64,000 nucleotides of DNA from Denitromonas iodatirespirans (GCF_018524365.1 NZ_JAEKFT010000001.1:248001-312000), one strand, 5' to 3'; counted from the stretch's first letter, positions 10,472 to 20,444 are shown. Numbers and translations are program-made. The notes: a model not told the origin generated them from the sequence alone.

Positions 10472-10528
10472 GCTGTCTCAGATGCCGCACGTCCCCGATG
10501 TGGCCCGCGGGGGCCACGCTGTCTCAGG

Positions 10529-12568
10529 TCAGCGCGACGAATACTCCGTTTGGGTCAAATCCTTCAATGCGTCGGCCACCCGGCGGGTGTGCTCGGCCGT
10601 GCCATGGGTCCGCTTGCTCGAGGCCTGGATCGCCTCTAGCAGGGTCGACAGTTCGGCCACGCCGGACGACTGGCCTTCGATATCCTCGGCCACACGGCCG
10701 ATCTCTTCAGCCAGGCGCGAGATGTCGCGGCCGATGTCGTCGGCGCTGGTGCGTGATTTTTCGGCCAACTTGCGCACTTCGTCGGCCACCACCGAGAAGC
10801 CGCGACCGGCCTCGCCGGCACGGGCGGCCTCGATGGCCGCGTTGAGTGCGAGCAGGTTGGTCTGGTCGGCAATCTGCTGGATGACTTCGACCACGTTCTG
10901 GATGCGTTCGCTGGCCTCGGCCAGGTCGCGGGCGCTGGAGGCGACCTCGGTGGCCCTACCGGTCAGCTTGTCGACCGAGCCGGTCGCCTGGTGCACGGTC
11001 GATTCCTGGCTGACGATGTGCTCGCCCAGCTCGCGCATCGAGCCGTAGAGATCGGCCGCGCAGTCGGACAGCTTGCCCGCGGTAGCCTCATGCACGGCGC
11101 GCGCATGCGCCAGCTCACCGCCCAGGTCGTTGAGCCCGTCGAACACATGGGCCATGGCCTCGTCGAGCCCGGTGGCATCGAGCTTGGTGTCGAACTGCTG
11201 GGCCTTGAAGTCTTCGATCTGGCTGACCACGACGTTCGACAGCCCCGACAGCTTGGCCACCTGGCGGCGCAGGAAGAAGGCTTTGAACTCGCCGTAGTGA
11301 GCCACGAAGTTGTCCACGTAGGGGTCGCGGAATGTCTGGCCCGACGGCACGCGGAAGAAGAACACCGCGGTGAGCGTCTGGTTGAGATTGAGGCCGAGGA
11401 TCTCGCCGAAGGTCGAGAAACCCGCCACCGGGATGTCCTTGAGCACCGCGCCCATGGCGGCCAGCTCGCGGGTGTTGTAGAGGCGGCGCAGGATGCAGTC
11501 GTTGAGGATGCCGGCCACCGGGCGCCCCGGCTTGTCCTGCATGAAGCGCTGCAGATCGCGCTCGGTGGTGCTCACCAGGCTGACCCGACGCACCAGGTGC
11601 AGTTCGTCGCCCGGCGCGATGTCGCAGTAGAAGTGCACGCGGCCGGCCGCGATGTCGAGCTTCGACACCGAGCGCACGAACAACTCCTTGCCCACCTTGA
11701 TGGCGAAGGAGTATTCGGCCAGCTGGGCGTCGAGCGCCTCGGGGGTGCACTTGAGGGTGTCGCACAAGGCGTCGATGAGGCTGCGGATCTGGCCGCGGCC
11801 ATCGACCACCTGGGTGATGTAGCGCTGCTCGACCGAGGCCGACAGCACACTGAAGCGTTCGCCGGCGGGCTCGAAGTTCTGGCTCTTGAGCACGCCGAAA
11901 CGCACCCCCGGCGCCATTTTGACGAAGGCGATGAGCGCGTGGTTCTCGAGGCGGCGGCTGCCGTCATGGATGTAGGTGTTCTTGAAATCGAGCTTGCCGC
12001 CGGCGGAGCCGCCGACGAACAGGCAGGGGAAGCGCCCCGAATCGTAGAGCGCCTCCATGAAGAAGGACTCGGAGGCCGACAGCCCGTCGAACAGCACATA
12101 GGCCAGCGTGTCGCGATGGTCGATGTCGATGTCCACCTGCGCCCGCGCGATGCTGGCGCCGAGCCGTTCGACACGCGCCTTGAGCGGCATGGCCACCTGG
12201 CCCCGGCGCAGATCGTCGCATTCGAGCGGCAGGCTGATGACCTGCGCGCGGGCGACGAGGGAGGCATCGAAACACTGCAGCACGATGCTGTCCCAGTTGC
12301 CGTCGGTGCCGCAATACAGGCCGCCGCCCTCGCCACAGAGTTCGCCGGCGGTCGAGCACAAGGCCATGGCCACGCCGGGAAAGCGCGACCGCAACTGCCC
12401 GGCCACCTGGTCGATATCGTTGTGGGGCGACACGTAGCCGACGACGAAGGTCGGCTTCAATCGCAGCTTGGCCAAGGCCGCCGACAATCCGCCCGCGGTG
12501 CTTCGCAGCGTGGTGACCCCCTGCCCGTCCGACCCCGTCGCCTTACTCATCCTGCCAAACAAACCCAT
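10529..12568 (-). CDS. Soluble FIST-domain methyl-accepting chemoreceptor inside the hyp operon
   Basis: A 679-residue protein with no membrane segments. The N-terminal 375 or so residues match the FIST sensory domain (N and C parts), including [17 protein letters not shown] and [16 protein letters not shown]. Residues about 440-679 are a chemoreceptor signalling coiled coil, with the hairpin tip [20 protein letters not shown] near 566-585 followed by [19 protein letters not shown] domains are predicted to bind small ligands and often feed chemotaxis or cyclic-di-GMP outputs. The ATG at 12568 has AGGAGAG upstream; a longer in-frame start exists but lacks such a site. Same-strand placement between hypD and hypE, with gaps of 87 and 57 bases, indicates co-transcription. 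It may report redox or hydrogen-metabolism state to the chemotaxis array; that is inference. Confidence 0.88.
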   Translation of the reverse strand: MGLFGRMSKATGSDGQGVTTLRSTAGGLSAALAKLRLKPTFVVGYVSPHNDIDQVAGQLRSRFPGVAMALCSTAGELCGEGGGLYCGTDGNWDSIVLQCFDASLVARAQVISLPLECDDLRRGQVAMPLKARVERLGASIARAQVDIDIDHRDTLAYVLFDGLSASESFFMEALYDSGRFPCLFVGGSAGGKLDFKNTYIHDGSRRLENHALIAFVKMAPGVRFGVLKSQNFEPAGERFSVLSASVEQRYITQVVDGRGQIRSLIDALCDTLKCTPEALDAQLAEYSFAIKVGKELFVRSVSKLDIAAGRVHFYCDIAPGDELHLVRRVSLVSTTERDLQRFMQDKPGRPVAGILNDCILRRLYNTRELAAMGAVLKDIPVAGFSTFGEILGLNLNQTLTAVFFFRVPSGQTFRDPYVDNFVAHYGEFKAFFLRRQVAKLSGLSNVVVSQIEDFKAQQFDTKLDATGLDEAMAHVFDGLNDLGGELAHARAVHEATAGKLSDCAADLYGSMRELGEHIVSQESTVHQATGSVDKLTGRATEVASSARDLAEASERIQNVVEVIQQIADQTNLLALNAAIEAARAGEAGRGFSVVADEVRKLAEKSRTSADDIGRDISRLAEEIGRVAEDIEGQSSGVAELSTLLEAIQASSKRTHGTAEHTRRVADALKDLTQTEYSSR

Positions 12569-12655
12569 GTCGCTCTCCTGCCGTCCATTGCGTGTGCATG
12601 GGCGATTAACGGCAGGGGAGAAGAAATCTTTGACACGCATGGACCGGCGGGGCGT

Positions 12656-13798
12656 TCAGGCGGCAACCACCGGCACGTCGCGGAAACGGCCGTAGTTGTA
12701 GTGGGCGGCGCAGGCGCCTTCGGAGGACACCATGCAGGAGCCCATGGGGTTTTCGGGCGTGCACACGGTGCCGAAGATCTTGCAGTCGGTCGGCGTCTTC
12801 ACCCCGCGCAGGATGGCGCCGCATTCGCAGGCCTTGTTGTCCGGCACGGACTGGAAGGCGAGGTCGAACTTGCGCTCGGCATCCCAGGCGGCGAAGGCGG
12901 CGCGGATGCCGAGCGCCGAGTACGGCACCTCGCGCAGGCCGCGCCATTCGAAGCTGCGGCGCAGCTCGAAGACCTCGCTGACCAGCGCCTGCGCCTTGCG
13001 GTTGCCCTCGGCGGTGACGGCGCGGGTGAATTCGTTCTCGACCTCGGCGCGGCCCTCGTTCACCTGGCGGATCAGCATGCGGATGGCCTGCATCACGTCG
13101 AGCGGCTCGAAGCCGGCGATGACCACCGGCTTGCGGTATTCCTCGGCAAAGAAGGCATAGGGCCGGCTGCCGATGATGGTCGACACATGCGCCGGGCCGA
13201 TGAAGCCGTCGAGCGGCACGGTGCCAAGGTCCCGCACCTCGGGCGACTCGAGGATGGTCATGATCGCCGAGGGGGTCAGCACATGGTTGCAGATCACGCT
13301 GAAGTTGCCGAGCCCCAGCGCCTGCGCCTGGCGGATGACCAGCGCGGTCGGCGGCGTGGTGGTCTCGAAGCCGATGGCGAAGAACACCACCTCGCGGGTC
13401 GGGTGTTTCTGCGCCAGTGCCAGCGCGTCGGCGGCCGAGTACACCATGCGCACATCGCCGCCGCGCGCCTTGGCCTTGAGCAGCGAGAGCTGATCGGAGG
13501 CCGGCACGCGCAGGCAGTCGCCATAGGTGCACAGGATCACCTCGGGGCGCGACAACACCAGGCGAATCGCCATGTCGATGCGGCCGATGGGCAGCACGCA
13601 CACCGGGCAGCCGGGGCCGTGGATCATGCGCACATTGGCCGGCAACAGGTCGGTCACGCCGTAGCGCGAGATGGCATGGGTGTGGCCGCCGCAGAACTCC
13701 ATGAAGGCGTACTGGCGATCTGCCCGGGCCTCGCGCGCGATATGCGCGGCCAGCGTGGCGGCCACCTCGCCGTCGCGGAATTCGTCCACATACTTCAT
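12656..13798 (-). CDS. hypD: Hydrogenase maturation protein HypD
   Basis: A 380-residue iron-sulfur scaffold on which, with HypC, the Fe(CN)2CO unit is built. All family motifs are present: CGGHTH at 37-42, GPGCPVC near 67, and the C-terminal [4Fe-4S] region with cysteines in KACECGAILRG, TDCKIFGTVC and SCMVSSEGAC. The start ATG at 13798 overlaps the hypC stop (ATGA), as expected for translational coupling of these partner proteins. The frame stays open upstream through hypC and into hypF, but only as an antisense-free accident of high GC. The next gene downstream is the FIST receptor, not hypE. Confidence 0.96.
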   Translation of the reverse strand: MKYVDEFRDGEVAATLAAHIAREARADRQYAFMEFCGGHTHAISRYGVTDLLPANVRMIHGPGCPVCVLPIGRIDMAIRLVLSRPEVILCTYGDCLRVPASDQLSLLKAKARGGDVRMVYSAADALALAQKHPTREVVFFAIGFETTTPPTALVIRQAQALGLGNFSVICNHVLTPSAIMTILESPEVRDLGTVPLDGFIGPAHVSTIIGSRPYAFFAEEYRKPVVIAGFEPLDVMQAIRMLIRQVNEGRAEVENEFTRAVTAEGNRKAQALVSEVFELRRSFEWRGLREVPYSALGIRAAFAAWDAERKFDLAFQSVPDNKACECGAILRGVKTPTDCKIFGTVCTPENPMGSCMVSSEGACAAHYNYGRFRDVPVVAA

Positions 13799-14040
13799 GC
13801 GCTGCCCTCGGCAATCGCCTGCAAATCGAGGCCGCTCGCCTCGAACAAGGCCAGCGTTTTGGCGGCCTCCTCCGGATCGAGCTTGGACAGCGCGTAGCCG
13901 ACGTGCACGATCACGTAGTCGCCGATCTCGGCGCCGTCGACCAGCGCCAGCGAGATCTCCTTGCGCACGCCGCCCAGGTCGACCCGGGCGGCGTCGCCCT
14001 CCAGCTTTTCCACAATGCGGGCAGGGATGGCCAGACACAT
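13795..14040 (-). CDS. hypC: Hydrogenase maturation chaperone HypC
   Basis: An 81-residue HypC/HybG/HupF-family chaperone that carries the iron ligand complex with HypD and delivers it to the hydrogenase large-subunit precursor. It begins MCLAIPARIV, with the essential Cys2 that contacts the iron and the large subunit. The beta-barrel signature GDYVIVHVGYALSKLD follows. The stop codon overlaps the hypD start. This is one of three HypC-family proteins in the window (others at 20908-21219 and 37143-37424); this one is the shortest and sits beside hypD, so it is the general maturation HypC. Confidence 0.95.
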   Translation of the reverse strand: MCLAIPARIVEKLEGDAARVDLGGVRKEISLALVDGAEIGDYVIVHVGYALSKLDPEEAAKTLALFEASGLDLQAIAEGSA

Positions 14041-14061
14041 GGTTTCGACTCCGTTGTTGCC

Positions 14062-16383
14062 TTAATCCATGGCGGCGCGGATCGCCACCCAGGCCTGGCC
14101 CAGCGCCAGACCGCCGTCGTTGGTCGGCGCCTGGCGGGCGCGCAGCACGGTCAACCCGCGCGTACTCAAACGCCGGCTCAGGCCCTCGGCCAGCTGGCGA
14201 TTGAGGAAGCAGCCGCCGCCCAGCGCCACCGTGCGCAGGCCCTGGGCGCGGGCGGTGCTTGCCACCCAGGCCTCGAGTGCCGCCACCAGCGTGGCGTGGA
14301 ACACCGCGGCGCCGCGGGGCGCATCGCCGCCGGTCAGCGCGGCCAGGGTCGGCATCAGATCGAGGGTGTTGGCCGCATCGATATGCCAACCGCCGGGTTG
14401 CGCAAACGCCGGGCCGTAGTGGCTCGCCAGCGCTTCGAGCCGCATGGCGGCCTCGCCTTCGTAGTGCATCACCTCGCACACCCCGAGCAGGCCGGCCGCA
14501 GCGTCGAACCAGCGGCCCATGCTGGTGGTGGGCGGGCAGCGGGTGCCGGCGTCGAGCAAGGCGCCAATCCGCTCCGAGCCGCGCTGGTGGGCAAAGCGCG
14601 GCGCGATCTCGGCGCTGCGCCCCATCGCATGCAGCGCCGAGGCGGCCATGCGCCAGGGTTCGCGGGCGGCACGGTCGCCGCCGGGCAAGGCCAGCGGCGC
14701 GAGGTGGCCGAGGCGTTCGAAGGATGCGCCGTCGACCCGCAGCAGCTCGCCGCCCCAGGCGGTGCCGTCGTCGCCCAGCCCGACGCCATCGAGCGCCAGG
14801 CCCAGCACAGGCTCGTCGACCGGCTGCTCGGCCAGCACCGCGCCGATGTGTGCGTGATGGTGCTGGACGGCGATCAGCGGTAGCTCGTGCGCCTCGGCGA
14901 AGCGATGGGCGGCCTGTGTCGCGTAGCTGTCGGGGTGGCGGTCGCAGGCGATCCACTCGGGCCGGCAGGCGAGCACCGTCATCAGGTGCTCGACGGTGGC
15001 GTCCATGGCCGCACAGGTGGCGGCATTGGACAGATCGCCCACATGCTGCGACAGAAAGGCCTCGTCGCCCCGGGTGAGGCACACGGCGTTTTTCAGGTAG
15101 CTGCCGAAGGCCAGCACCGGCGGGCCCTTGCGGCCGATGCGAATCGCCTGCGGGGTGTAGCCGCGGGCGCGGCGGACAAAGGCCGGCGCACCGTCGGCGA
15201 TGCGCGCCACGCTGTCGTCGCAGCGCACCAGCACGTCGCGGTCATGCATGAGATAGAGGTCGGCGATGCCGGCCAGGCGCGCGAGCGCTTCGGTGTTGTC
15301 GATCACCAGCGGTTCGCCGCCGGGGTTGGCCGAGGTCATCACCAGCGCCAGCGGCTGGGGCGCGTCGAGCCAGGCGGTGCCGCTCGGGCGACCGGCTTCG
15401 TCATGGAACAACAGGTAGTGCAGCGGCGCGTTGGGCAGCATCAGGCCGACCTGGTCCAGATCGGGCGCCACGCCCCACAGGTGCATGTCGGCGTCGGAGA
15501 GCTTGTCGAGCAGCACGATGGGCCGCTCGGGGGCCTTGAGCAGCGCGGCTTCGGCGTTGCCGACCCGGGCGTACTGGCGCGCCGAGGCGACGTTGGCGAC
15601 CATCACCGCAAAGGGCTTGTCGCCGCGCTGCTTGCGCTCGCGCAGGCGCTCGACGGCCTCGGGGTTGCGCGCATCGCACACCAGGTTGAAACCGCCGACG
15701 CCCTTGATGGCGACGATATGGCCGGTGAGGATGTGCAGCAGGGCGTCGGCCACCGGGTCGCGCGAGGCCACGCGCACGCCGTCGGCCTGCACCAGCGCCA
15801 ATTGCGGGCCGCAGTCGGGGCAGGCATTGGGCTCGGCATGGAAGCGGCGGTGCGCCGGGGCGTCGTATTCGTCCTGACAGGTTTCGCACTGCACGAAGCC
15901 GGCCATGCTGGTGTTGGCGCGGTCGTAGGGCAGATGGCGGGTGAGCGTGTAGCGCGGGCCGCATTCGGTGCAGTTGATCAGCGCATAGCGCCAGCGCCGG
16001 TTGGCCGGGTCGAACAGCTCGCCCAGACAGGCCGGGCAAACGGCCGTGTCAGGGCCGATGGCGGTGGTCACCGCGCCGCCCTCGCTGGGCCGGATGGTGA
16101 AGCCGCGGTCGCCGGTCAGCGGCGTACAGTCGGCACGCTCGACGGTGTCCACCCGCGCCAGCGGCGGCGCTTCCTTGATCATGCGCGCCAGCAGGGCCGA
16201 CAGGTTGCCGGGTGGCCCCTGCACCTCCATCTCGACGCCGGCACCGTCATTGCGCACCCAGCCGGCCAGGTCGAGTTGTTGCGCCAGGCGGAAGACGAAG
16301 GGACGGAAGCCCACGCCCTGCACCACGCCGCGCACGCGGATGCGGTTGCGGGCGAGCCGTGCGCCGGTGCCGTCGGCGTTCAT
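14062..16383 (-). CDS. hypF: Carbamoyltransferase HypF
   Basis: A 773-residue enzyme that uses carbamoyl phosphate and ATP to load the HypE cysteine. Domains in order: acylphosphatase (about 10-100, RVRGVVQGVGFRPFVFRLAQ); two zinc fingers of the Cx2C type (CPACLGELF ... CTECGPRY and CETCQDEYD ... CPDCGPQL, about 115-200); a YrdC-like domain (AIKGVGGFNLVCDARN and KPFAVMV); and a Kae1-like domain (QHHHAHIGAVLAE, VALGGGCFLNRQLAEGL). The start at 16383 lies 13 bases after the hypB stop. I see no good ribosome-binding site there, but the protein then begins just before the acylphosphatase domain as in homologues. Length is normal for the family. Confidence 0.95.
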   Translation of the reverse strand: MNADGTGARLARNRIRVRGVVQGVGFRPFVFRLAQQLDLAGWVRNDGAGVEMEVQGPPGNLSALLARMIKEAPPLARVDTVERADCTPLTGDRGFTIRPSEGGAVTTAIGPDTAVCPACLGELFDPANRRWRYALINCTECGPRYTLTRHLPYDRANTSMAGFVQCETCQDEYDAPAHRRFHAEPNACPDCGPQLALVQADGVRVASRDPVADALLHILTGHIVAIKGVGGFNLVCDARNPEAVERLRERKQRGDKPFAVMVANVASARQYARVGNAEAALLKAPERPIVLLDKLSDADMHLWGVAPDLDQVGLMLPNAPLHYLLFHDEAGRPSGTAWLDAPQPLALVMTSANPGGEPLVIDNTEALARLAGIADLYLMHDRDVLVRCDDSVARIADGAPAFVRRARGYTPQAIRIGRKGPPVLAFGSYLKNAVCLTRGDEAFLSQHVGDLSNAATCAAMDATVEHLMTVLACRPEWIACDRHPDSYATQAAHRFAEAHELPLIAVQHHHAHIGAVLAEQPVDEPVLGLALDGVGLGDDGTAWGGELLRVDGASFERLGHLAPLALPGGDRAAREPWRMAASALHAMGRSAEIAPRFAHQRGSERIGALLDAGTRCPPTTSMGRWFDAAAGLLGVCEVMHYEGEAAMRLEALASHYGPAFAQPGGWHIDAANTLDLMPTLAALTGGDAPRGAAVFHATLVAALEAWVASTARAQGLRTVALGGGCFLNRQLAEGLSRRLSTRGLTVLRARQAPTNDGGLALGQAWVAIRAAMD

Positions 16384-16396
16384 CGGGGGGGCGATA

Positions 16397-17320
16397 TCAG
16401 CATCCCGGGACAATGGCCGCCTCCTCCCTGCCGTCGTCACGGTCGGCATGCGCCCCGGCGGCGGCCGCCAGCCCCGCCTCGATCCAGGCCAGCCAGCCGT
16501 CGAAGCCCTCGCCGGTGGTGGCCGACACGCGGAACACCTTGAGGCGCGGATTGACCCGCAGGGCGAATTCGACCGCCTTGTCTGCATCGAAGCGCAGGTG
16601 CGGCAGCAGATCGGTCTTGTTGAGCAGCATCACGTCGGCAGCGGCGAACATGTCGGGATACTTGAGCGGTTTGTCCTCGCCCTCGGTCACCGACAGGATC
16701 ACCACCTTGTGCGCCTCGCCCAGATCGAAGGCCGAGGGGCACACCAGGTTGCCGACGTTCTCGATCAGCAACAGGCTGTCGTCGCACAGATCCAGCCGCC
16801 GCAGCGCCTGGCCGACCATCGCGGCGTCGAGATGGCAGCCCTTGCCGGTGTTGATCTGCAAGGCCGGCGCGCCGGTGGCGCGGATGCGCTCGGCGTCGAA
16901 TTCGGTCTGCTGGTCGCCTTCGATCACCGCCACCGGCACCCGGCTGGAGAGGCGATCGATGGTCGTGCACAGCAGCGTGGTCTTGCCCGAGCCGGGGCTG
17001 GACACCAGGTTCAGCGCGAAGATGCCGCGCCCGGCCAGCCAGCGGCGGTTGTCGTCGGCGAAGCGGTCGTTCTTGCCCAGGATGTCCTGCTCGATGCGCA
17101 CCATCTCGCCCTGCGTCAGCCCGGGCGCATGCGCATGGGCCGGCCCGTGGCCGAAATGCAGGTGGCCGGCGTGGTCCGAGGCCGGCGCGGGGTCGTGCGT
17201 CGACGCCGGCGCGTCCGCAGCCGGTTTCCAGCCGGTGGTCGGCGCCGCACTGCGCCGGGCGGCGCCCGCCGGACGGCCGATGGTCACTTCACCGGCCCCG
17301 CATCCACATACCGTACACAT
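16397..17320 (-). CDS. hypB: Nickel-insertion GTPase HypB
   Basis: A 307-residue GTPase that delivers nickel to the large subunit together with HypA. The N-terminal metal motif CTVCGC (residues 2-7) is present, followed by a histidine-rich linker ([18 protein letters not shown]) that could store or buffer nickel. The GTPase core has the P-loop [39 protein letters not shown] and the NKTD specificity motif. The GTG/ATG choice is settled by GGGAGGG seven bases before the ATG at 17320; a further upstream frame would lose the N-terminal cysteine motif. It lies between hypA and hypF on the same strand. Confidence 0.95.
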   Translation of the reverse strand: MCTVCGCGAGEVTIGRPAGAARRSAAPTTGWKPAADAPASTHDPAPASDHAGHLHFGHGPAHAHAPGLTQGEMVRIEQDILGKNDRFADDNRRWLAGRGIFALNLVSSPGSGKTTLLCTTIDRLSSRVPVAVIEGDQQTEFDAERIRATGAPALQINTGKGCHLDAAMVGQALRRLDLCDDSLLLIENVGNLVCPSAFDLGEAHKVVILSVTEGEDKPLKYPDMFAAADVMLLNKTDLLPHLRFDADKAVEFALRVNPRLKVFRVSATTGEGFDGWLAWIEAGLAAAAGAHADRDDGREEAAIVPGC

Positions 17321-17336
17321 CGCAATTCCCTCCCAC

Positions 17337-17696
17337 TCACGCGCCGCGCGGCGCGGTGTCCACATCCAGTGCCTTGACCCGCATCTCGGTGCCGCCGGTG
17401 GCCTGCACCTGGTAGCTGCCGCAGTGCGGACACGGGTCGTAGAGCTGGCCGATCGGCACGCTGCGCCCGCAAGGCATGCACCAGCCGGTGCCCGCCACGG
17501 GCTCGACCTCCATGCGCGCGCCCTCGGCCACCGTGCCCTTCATCACCACCTCGAAGCAAAAGCGCAGCGCCTCCACTTCCACCGACGACAATGCCCCGAC
17601 TTCGAGCACCACCGCATTGACCTTGGTAAAACCTTGAACACTTGCCGCCTCTTCGACGATGCCGCGAATGCCTTCGGCCAGCGACATTTCATGCAT
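17337..17696 (-). CDS. hypA: Nickel metallochaperone HypA
   Basis: A 119-residue HypA/HybF protein that hands nickel to the hydrogenase precursor with HypB. It starts [10 protein letters not shown], where His2 is the nickel ligand of the family. The zinc site is formed by CMPCG and CPHCG in the C-terminal third. The start lies inside the last codons of hoxV (8-base overlap), and the gap to hypB is 16 bases, so the genes form one transcript. Confidence 0.95.
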   Translation of the reverse strand: MHEMSLAEGIRGIVEEAASVQGFTKVNAVVLEVGALSSVEVEALRFCFEVVMKGTVAEGARMEVEPVAGTGWCMPCGRSVPIGQLYDPCPHCGSYQVQATGGTEMRVKALDVDTAPRGA

Positions 17697-18894
17697 CGGC
17701 AGGCTCCCCGGTCTTCTTGACCGTCACGTCGTACATCACGCACGGATCGAGCGCCAGCGCCAGCGCCCGCAGCCGCCATTCGGCATAGGCCGCGTCGGGC
17801 GCCTGCCAGTTGGCGCCTTCCTGCTCGAACACGCCGCCGGGGCGGAAATTCCACTCCGTGGGGGCGACGATGGCGTAGTCGGCCACCGTGTCGCCGTCGA
17901 GGCGCAGCGCATGCAGCAGCACCCCGCGCGCCGTGTCGACCCGCGCCAGCGCGCCGCCGCCGGGCAGCGGTGCCACATCGACCAGCGGCGGCATGTCTTC
18001 AGGCAGCGGGTGGCGCAAGCGGCTGGCACAGTCGGACAACTCCACCACCCGCGCGAACAGACGCGCCGCGATGCGGTGGCGATGGACCAGCAGCCGTGCC
18101 ACCAGCGGGTTGTTCACATGCCGGGCGAGCGGCCCGGTTTCATAGACATCGCCCGACAGGTGCGGGGCGCGGCAGTAGTCGGCATCGGGCCAGCCGCCCG
18201 GCAGCGCATCGGCAAACACGCTGGCCGGCAGCGGCGCGAGCAGCGGCACCGGGTCGTCGAGCGGATCGCTGGCGCCGGCCTCGATCAGGCGCGCCAGCGC
18301 ATCGCCGATGGTGCCGCCGCGTCGGCAGGCATCGGCGAACTCGCCCAGGTTGCGCGGCTCGCGCAGGCTGTTGAAGAAGCCGGCCAGCAGCTCGCGCGCC
18401 ACCAGGTCGAGCACCACGCCGCCGGCCTCGTAGGCGCTGCGATCGTCGGTGATCTGCCCGATGCGCTTGAGCACGAAGGCGAAGCGCGTGCGCTCGGGCG
18501 GGCGGTTGAACAACACCGGCCAGTCGAGCATCAAGCGCCACAGATGGAGCTTGACGGCCTCGATGGCCAGCGCGCACTCGGTGTCGGCGCTCATCGCGAA
18601 CCGCCCGCCGGTGGCCAGCGCACCGGCGGCACGCACCGCCACCCCCTGCGCCACGCCGCACAGACTGAACACCGCCGGCGCCAACTGCGCGGCCTGATCG
18701 AGCGTTTTGCCGACCAGCAGCTGCGCGGCCAGCGGCCGGCTGTTTTCGGCGTGCACCTCGGTCACCCGCCCGTCGTGCAGCGTGGCGACCAGATGCAGGG
18801 GCGCGTTCCCGGCACGCTCCGCCTGCTTTTGCTGTGGCGCGTTCTCCGGGGGCAACGTCACGCGCCCGTCGGACGGACGTGCCGGTGTGCTCAT
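17689..18894 (-). CDS. hoxV: HoxV/HupK, scaffold-like hydrogenase large-subunit assembly protein
   Basis: A 401-residue protein related to hydrogenase large subunits but lacking the full nickel site. In place of the N-terminal RICGxC motif it has FSLCGVAQG, and near the C-terminus DPCVMYDV replaces DPCxxCxxH. In relatives HoxV/HupK acts as a platform for transfer of the Fe(CN)2CO unit during assembly of membrane-bound hydrogenases under oxygen. The start overlaps the preceding hoxT stop (ATGA) and the end overlaps hypA by eight bases. Gene order between hoxT and hypA matches known hox/hup operons, which supports the name more than the weak large-subunit resemblance alone. Confidence 0.88.
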   Translation of the reverse strand: MSTPARPSDGRVTLPPENAPQQKQAERAGNAPLHLVATLHDGRVTEVHAENSRPLAAQLLVGKTLDQAAQLAPAVFSLCGVAQGVAVRAAGALATGGRFAMSADTECALAIEAVKLHLWRLMLDWPVLFNRPPERTRFAFVLKRIGQITDDRSAYEAGGVVLDLVARELLAGFFNSLREPRNLGEFADACRRGGTIGDALARLIEAGASDPLDDPVPLLAPLPASVFADALPGGWPDADYCRAPHLSGDVYETGPLARHVNNPLVARLLVHRHRIAARLFARVVELSDCASRLRHPLPEDMPPLVDVAPLPGGGALARVDTARGVLLHALRLDGDTVADYAIVAPTEWNFRPGGVFEQEGANWQAPDAAYAEWRLRALALALDPCVMYDVTVKKTGEPADA

Positions 18895-19370
18895 GCGTGC
18901 CGCCCCAGCGCCGTGCGCAGGAAGGCGCGGCGATCGAGCGGCGCCGGACGGGCCTCGGGCGGTGCGCTGAGCAGGCCGGCCATCGCCGCCTGCGCCACGG
19001 CCTCGGCATCGGCCTGGCTGGCGAATTCGCTCACCGGCGAAAACAGCGAACAGCTCTGGTAAGCCCCCAGCCCGGCCTCGCGGCTGCCCATGAAATCGTA
19101 GGCGCCCGAGGGGAACACCCATGTCTGCCCCTGGCCGACCGAGACGGCGCGAAAGGCCCCGCTGCCCGGCACGATGAGCAGGTTGATCGCCCACGGCAGC
19201 ACCAGCGCGCCCACCCAGTCGCCCTGCCAGCGGCGAAAATCGATGGCCGCGACCCGCAGCGCCGGGTTGCAGATCGGCAGACCGGCCATGCGCTCGGCGT
19301 GGATGCGACGAAACACCGCCTCGACCCGCATCGTCGGATCGGTGTCGTGCGCGTCGCCCGCCTCGGTCAT
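18891..19370 (-). CDS. hoxT: HoxT/HupJ, HybE-family hydrogenase assembly chaperone
   Basis: A 159-residue member of the HybE/HupJ family. Recognisable segments are RVEAVFRRIHAERMAGLPICNPAL cut short here as FRRIHAERMAGLPICNP, then GALVLPWAINLLIVPG and YQSCSLFSPVSEFASQADA. The family is thought to protect or escort the small subunit or its partner before Tat export; here it lies with HoxO and HoxQ, which have related tasks. It overlaps hoxV by four bases and follows the rubredoxin gene by three. A second family member, for the Hyb enzyme, is at 36613-37134. Confidence 0.88.
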   Translation of the reverse strand: MTEAGDAHDTDPTMRVEAVFRRIHAERMAGLPICNPALRVAAIDFRRWQGDWVGALVLPWAINLLIVPGSGAFRAVSVGQGQTWVFPSGAYDFMGSREAGLGAYQSCSLFSPVSEFASQADAEAVAQAAMAGLLSAPPEARPAPLDRRAFLRTALGRHA

Positions 19371-19373
19371 GTC

Positions 19374-19583
19374 TCACTCCTCGATCACCATGAATTTTTC
19401 CCGCGGCGCGTCGCAGTTGGGGCAGCGCCAGTGGGGCGGCAATGTGCCGAACGGCGTACCCGGCGGAATCTGCCACACCGGGTCGCCCTCTACCGGATCA
19501 TAGACCTGCCAGCAGATACCGCATTCGAGCAGTGCATCGTCGGCAATGCGTGCATTGTCGCCCAGATAGCTGCCTTCAAACAT
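19374..19583 (-). CDS. hoxR: Rubredoxin HoxR/HupI
   Basis: A 69-residue rubredoxin with the single-iron site made by CGIC (Cys21, Cys24) and CPNC (Cys54, Cys57). YDPVEGDP and PPHWRCPNC are typical of the family. In oxygen-tolerant hydrogenase operons HoxR is needed for proper assembly of the small-subunit clusters under high oxygen. Its presence fits the oxygen-tolerant character of HupS. The gene follows hoxQ by 27 bases and precedes hoxT by three. Confidence 0.94.
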   Translation of the reverse strand: MFEGSYLGDNARIADDALLECGICWQVYDPVEGDPVWQIPPGTPFGTLPPHWRCPNCDAPREKFMVIEE

Positions 19584-19610
19584 GCTTTCCTCCCGCCCGC
19601 CGGTGGCGGC

Positions 19611-20444
19611 TCAGTCGTCGCGCAGGGCGTCGATCCACTCGCCCAGGCGCACGATGCTTTCGGCGTAATCCTCCGGCGCGGCCGGGGCCACGTCCGGCAG
19701 GTCGGTCACCTCCAGCGTGTTGAGGATCAGGTTGTCGCTGCTGTTGAAGTACTGCACCCACCAGGTGTCGCGCAGGGCGGTGCGGGTGATGCGACAGTTG
19801 CCGTAGCCGCGCGAGAGGATCACCACCGGCCCGACGCCGAGGCTGGCGGCGAGATAGGCCAGATCCTCGGGCGTCATCGGCAGCAAGGTGAGATTGACGA
19901 TGTGGGCCGCATCGCCCGCGCGGCGACGGGCGGCGGCATCGAGCAACTCGCGCAGCACCGCGGGCGCATTCATGGCGCCGGCCGGCGGTGGCGTCACCGG
20001 CAGGCTGCGCTGCCCGGCGGCATCGCAGGCCGCGGTGACGGCGGCGGGCATGGGGCCGGCTTCGATGCGGTCGACGCCGCCCTCGCCCAGCACCCGCCAC
20101 AACCCGGCGAACACGGTTTCCTGGATACGCAGCGGCGTGGCGCCGGCCACCGTGGCACTGACTTCGCCCTGCCCCAGCGCCTCATTGACCACCGCCCGCA
20201 CCGGCGCCGGCAGCGCGGCCAAGTCCAGCGACAGCGGCGCACCGAAGCGGGTCGCCGCCATGCGGTCGCGCAAGGCGTCGAGAAAGGCCAGCGCCTCGGC
20301 ATGGCTGGCGGCATCGACCTCGAGCGTCATGCGCGGCGGGGCAAAGGCGTTCATCTCGCCCGGCGAGCCGATGAAGTCGACCGCCTCGTCGTCGATCTGG
20401 CTGCCCGGCCCGACGCTGAGCACGGGAATCGGAAAATCCTTCAT
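19611..20444 (-). CDS. hoxQ: HoxQ/HupH hydrogenase expression and assembly protein
   Basis: A 277-residue HupH/HyaF-family protein. Family marks include VLSVGPGSQ near the start, AGLWRV in the middle, and the C-terminal SRGYGNCRITRTALRDTWWV followed by FNSSDNLILNTLEV, a rubredoxin-like or NlpC-like tail region typical of HupH. HoxO and HoxQ form a chaperone pair around the Tat-exported small subunit precursor in relatives. The start overlaps the hoxO stop (ATGA). Nothing is missing relative to the usual length. Confidence 0.9.
   Translation of the reverse strand: MKDFPIPVLSVGPGSQIDDEAVDFIGSPGEMNAFAPPRMTLEVDAASHAEALAFLDALRDRMAATRFGAPLSLDLAALPAPVRAVVNEALGQGEVSATVAGATPLRIQETVFAGLWRVLGEGGVDRIEAGPMPAAVTAACDAAGQRSLPVTPPPAGAMNAPAVLRELLDAAARRRAGDAAHIVNLTLLPMTPEDLAYLAASLGVGPVVILSRGYGNCRITRTALRDTWWVQYFNSSDNLILNTLEVTDLPDVAPAAPEDYAESIVRLGEWIDALRDD

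Noticed and set aside
10991-13897. Very long open frame on the plus strand across the FIST receptor and hypD
   Set aside because: Both minus-strand genes have clear family motifs; the plus-strand translation has none and spans an intergenic gap.
13799-15082. Upstream extension of the hypD frame through hypC into hypF
   Set aside because: HypD homologues start at MKYVDEF; the extension is out-of-frame hypF and hypC sequence.
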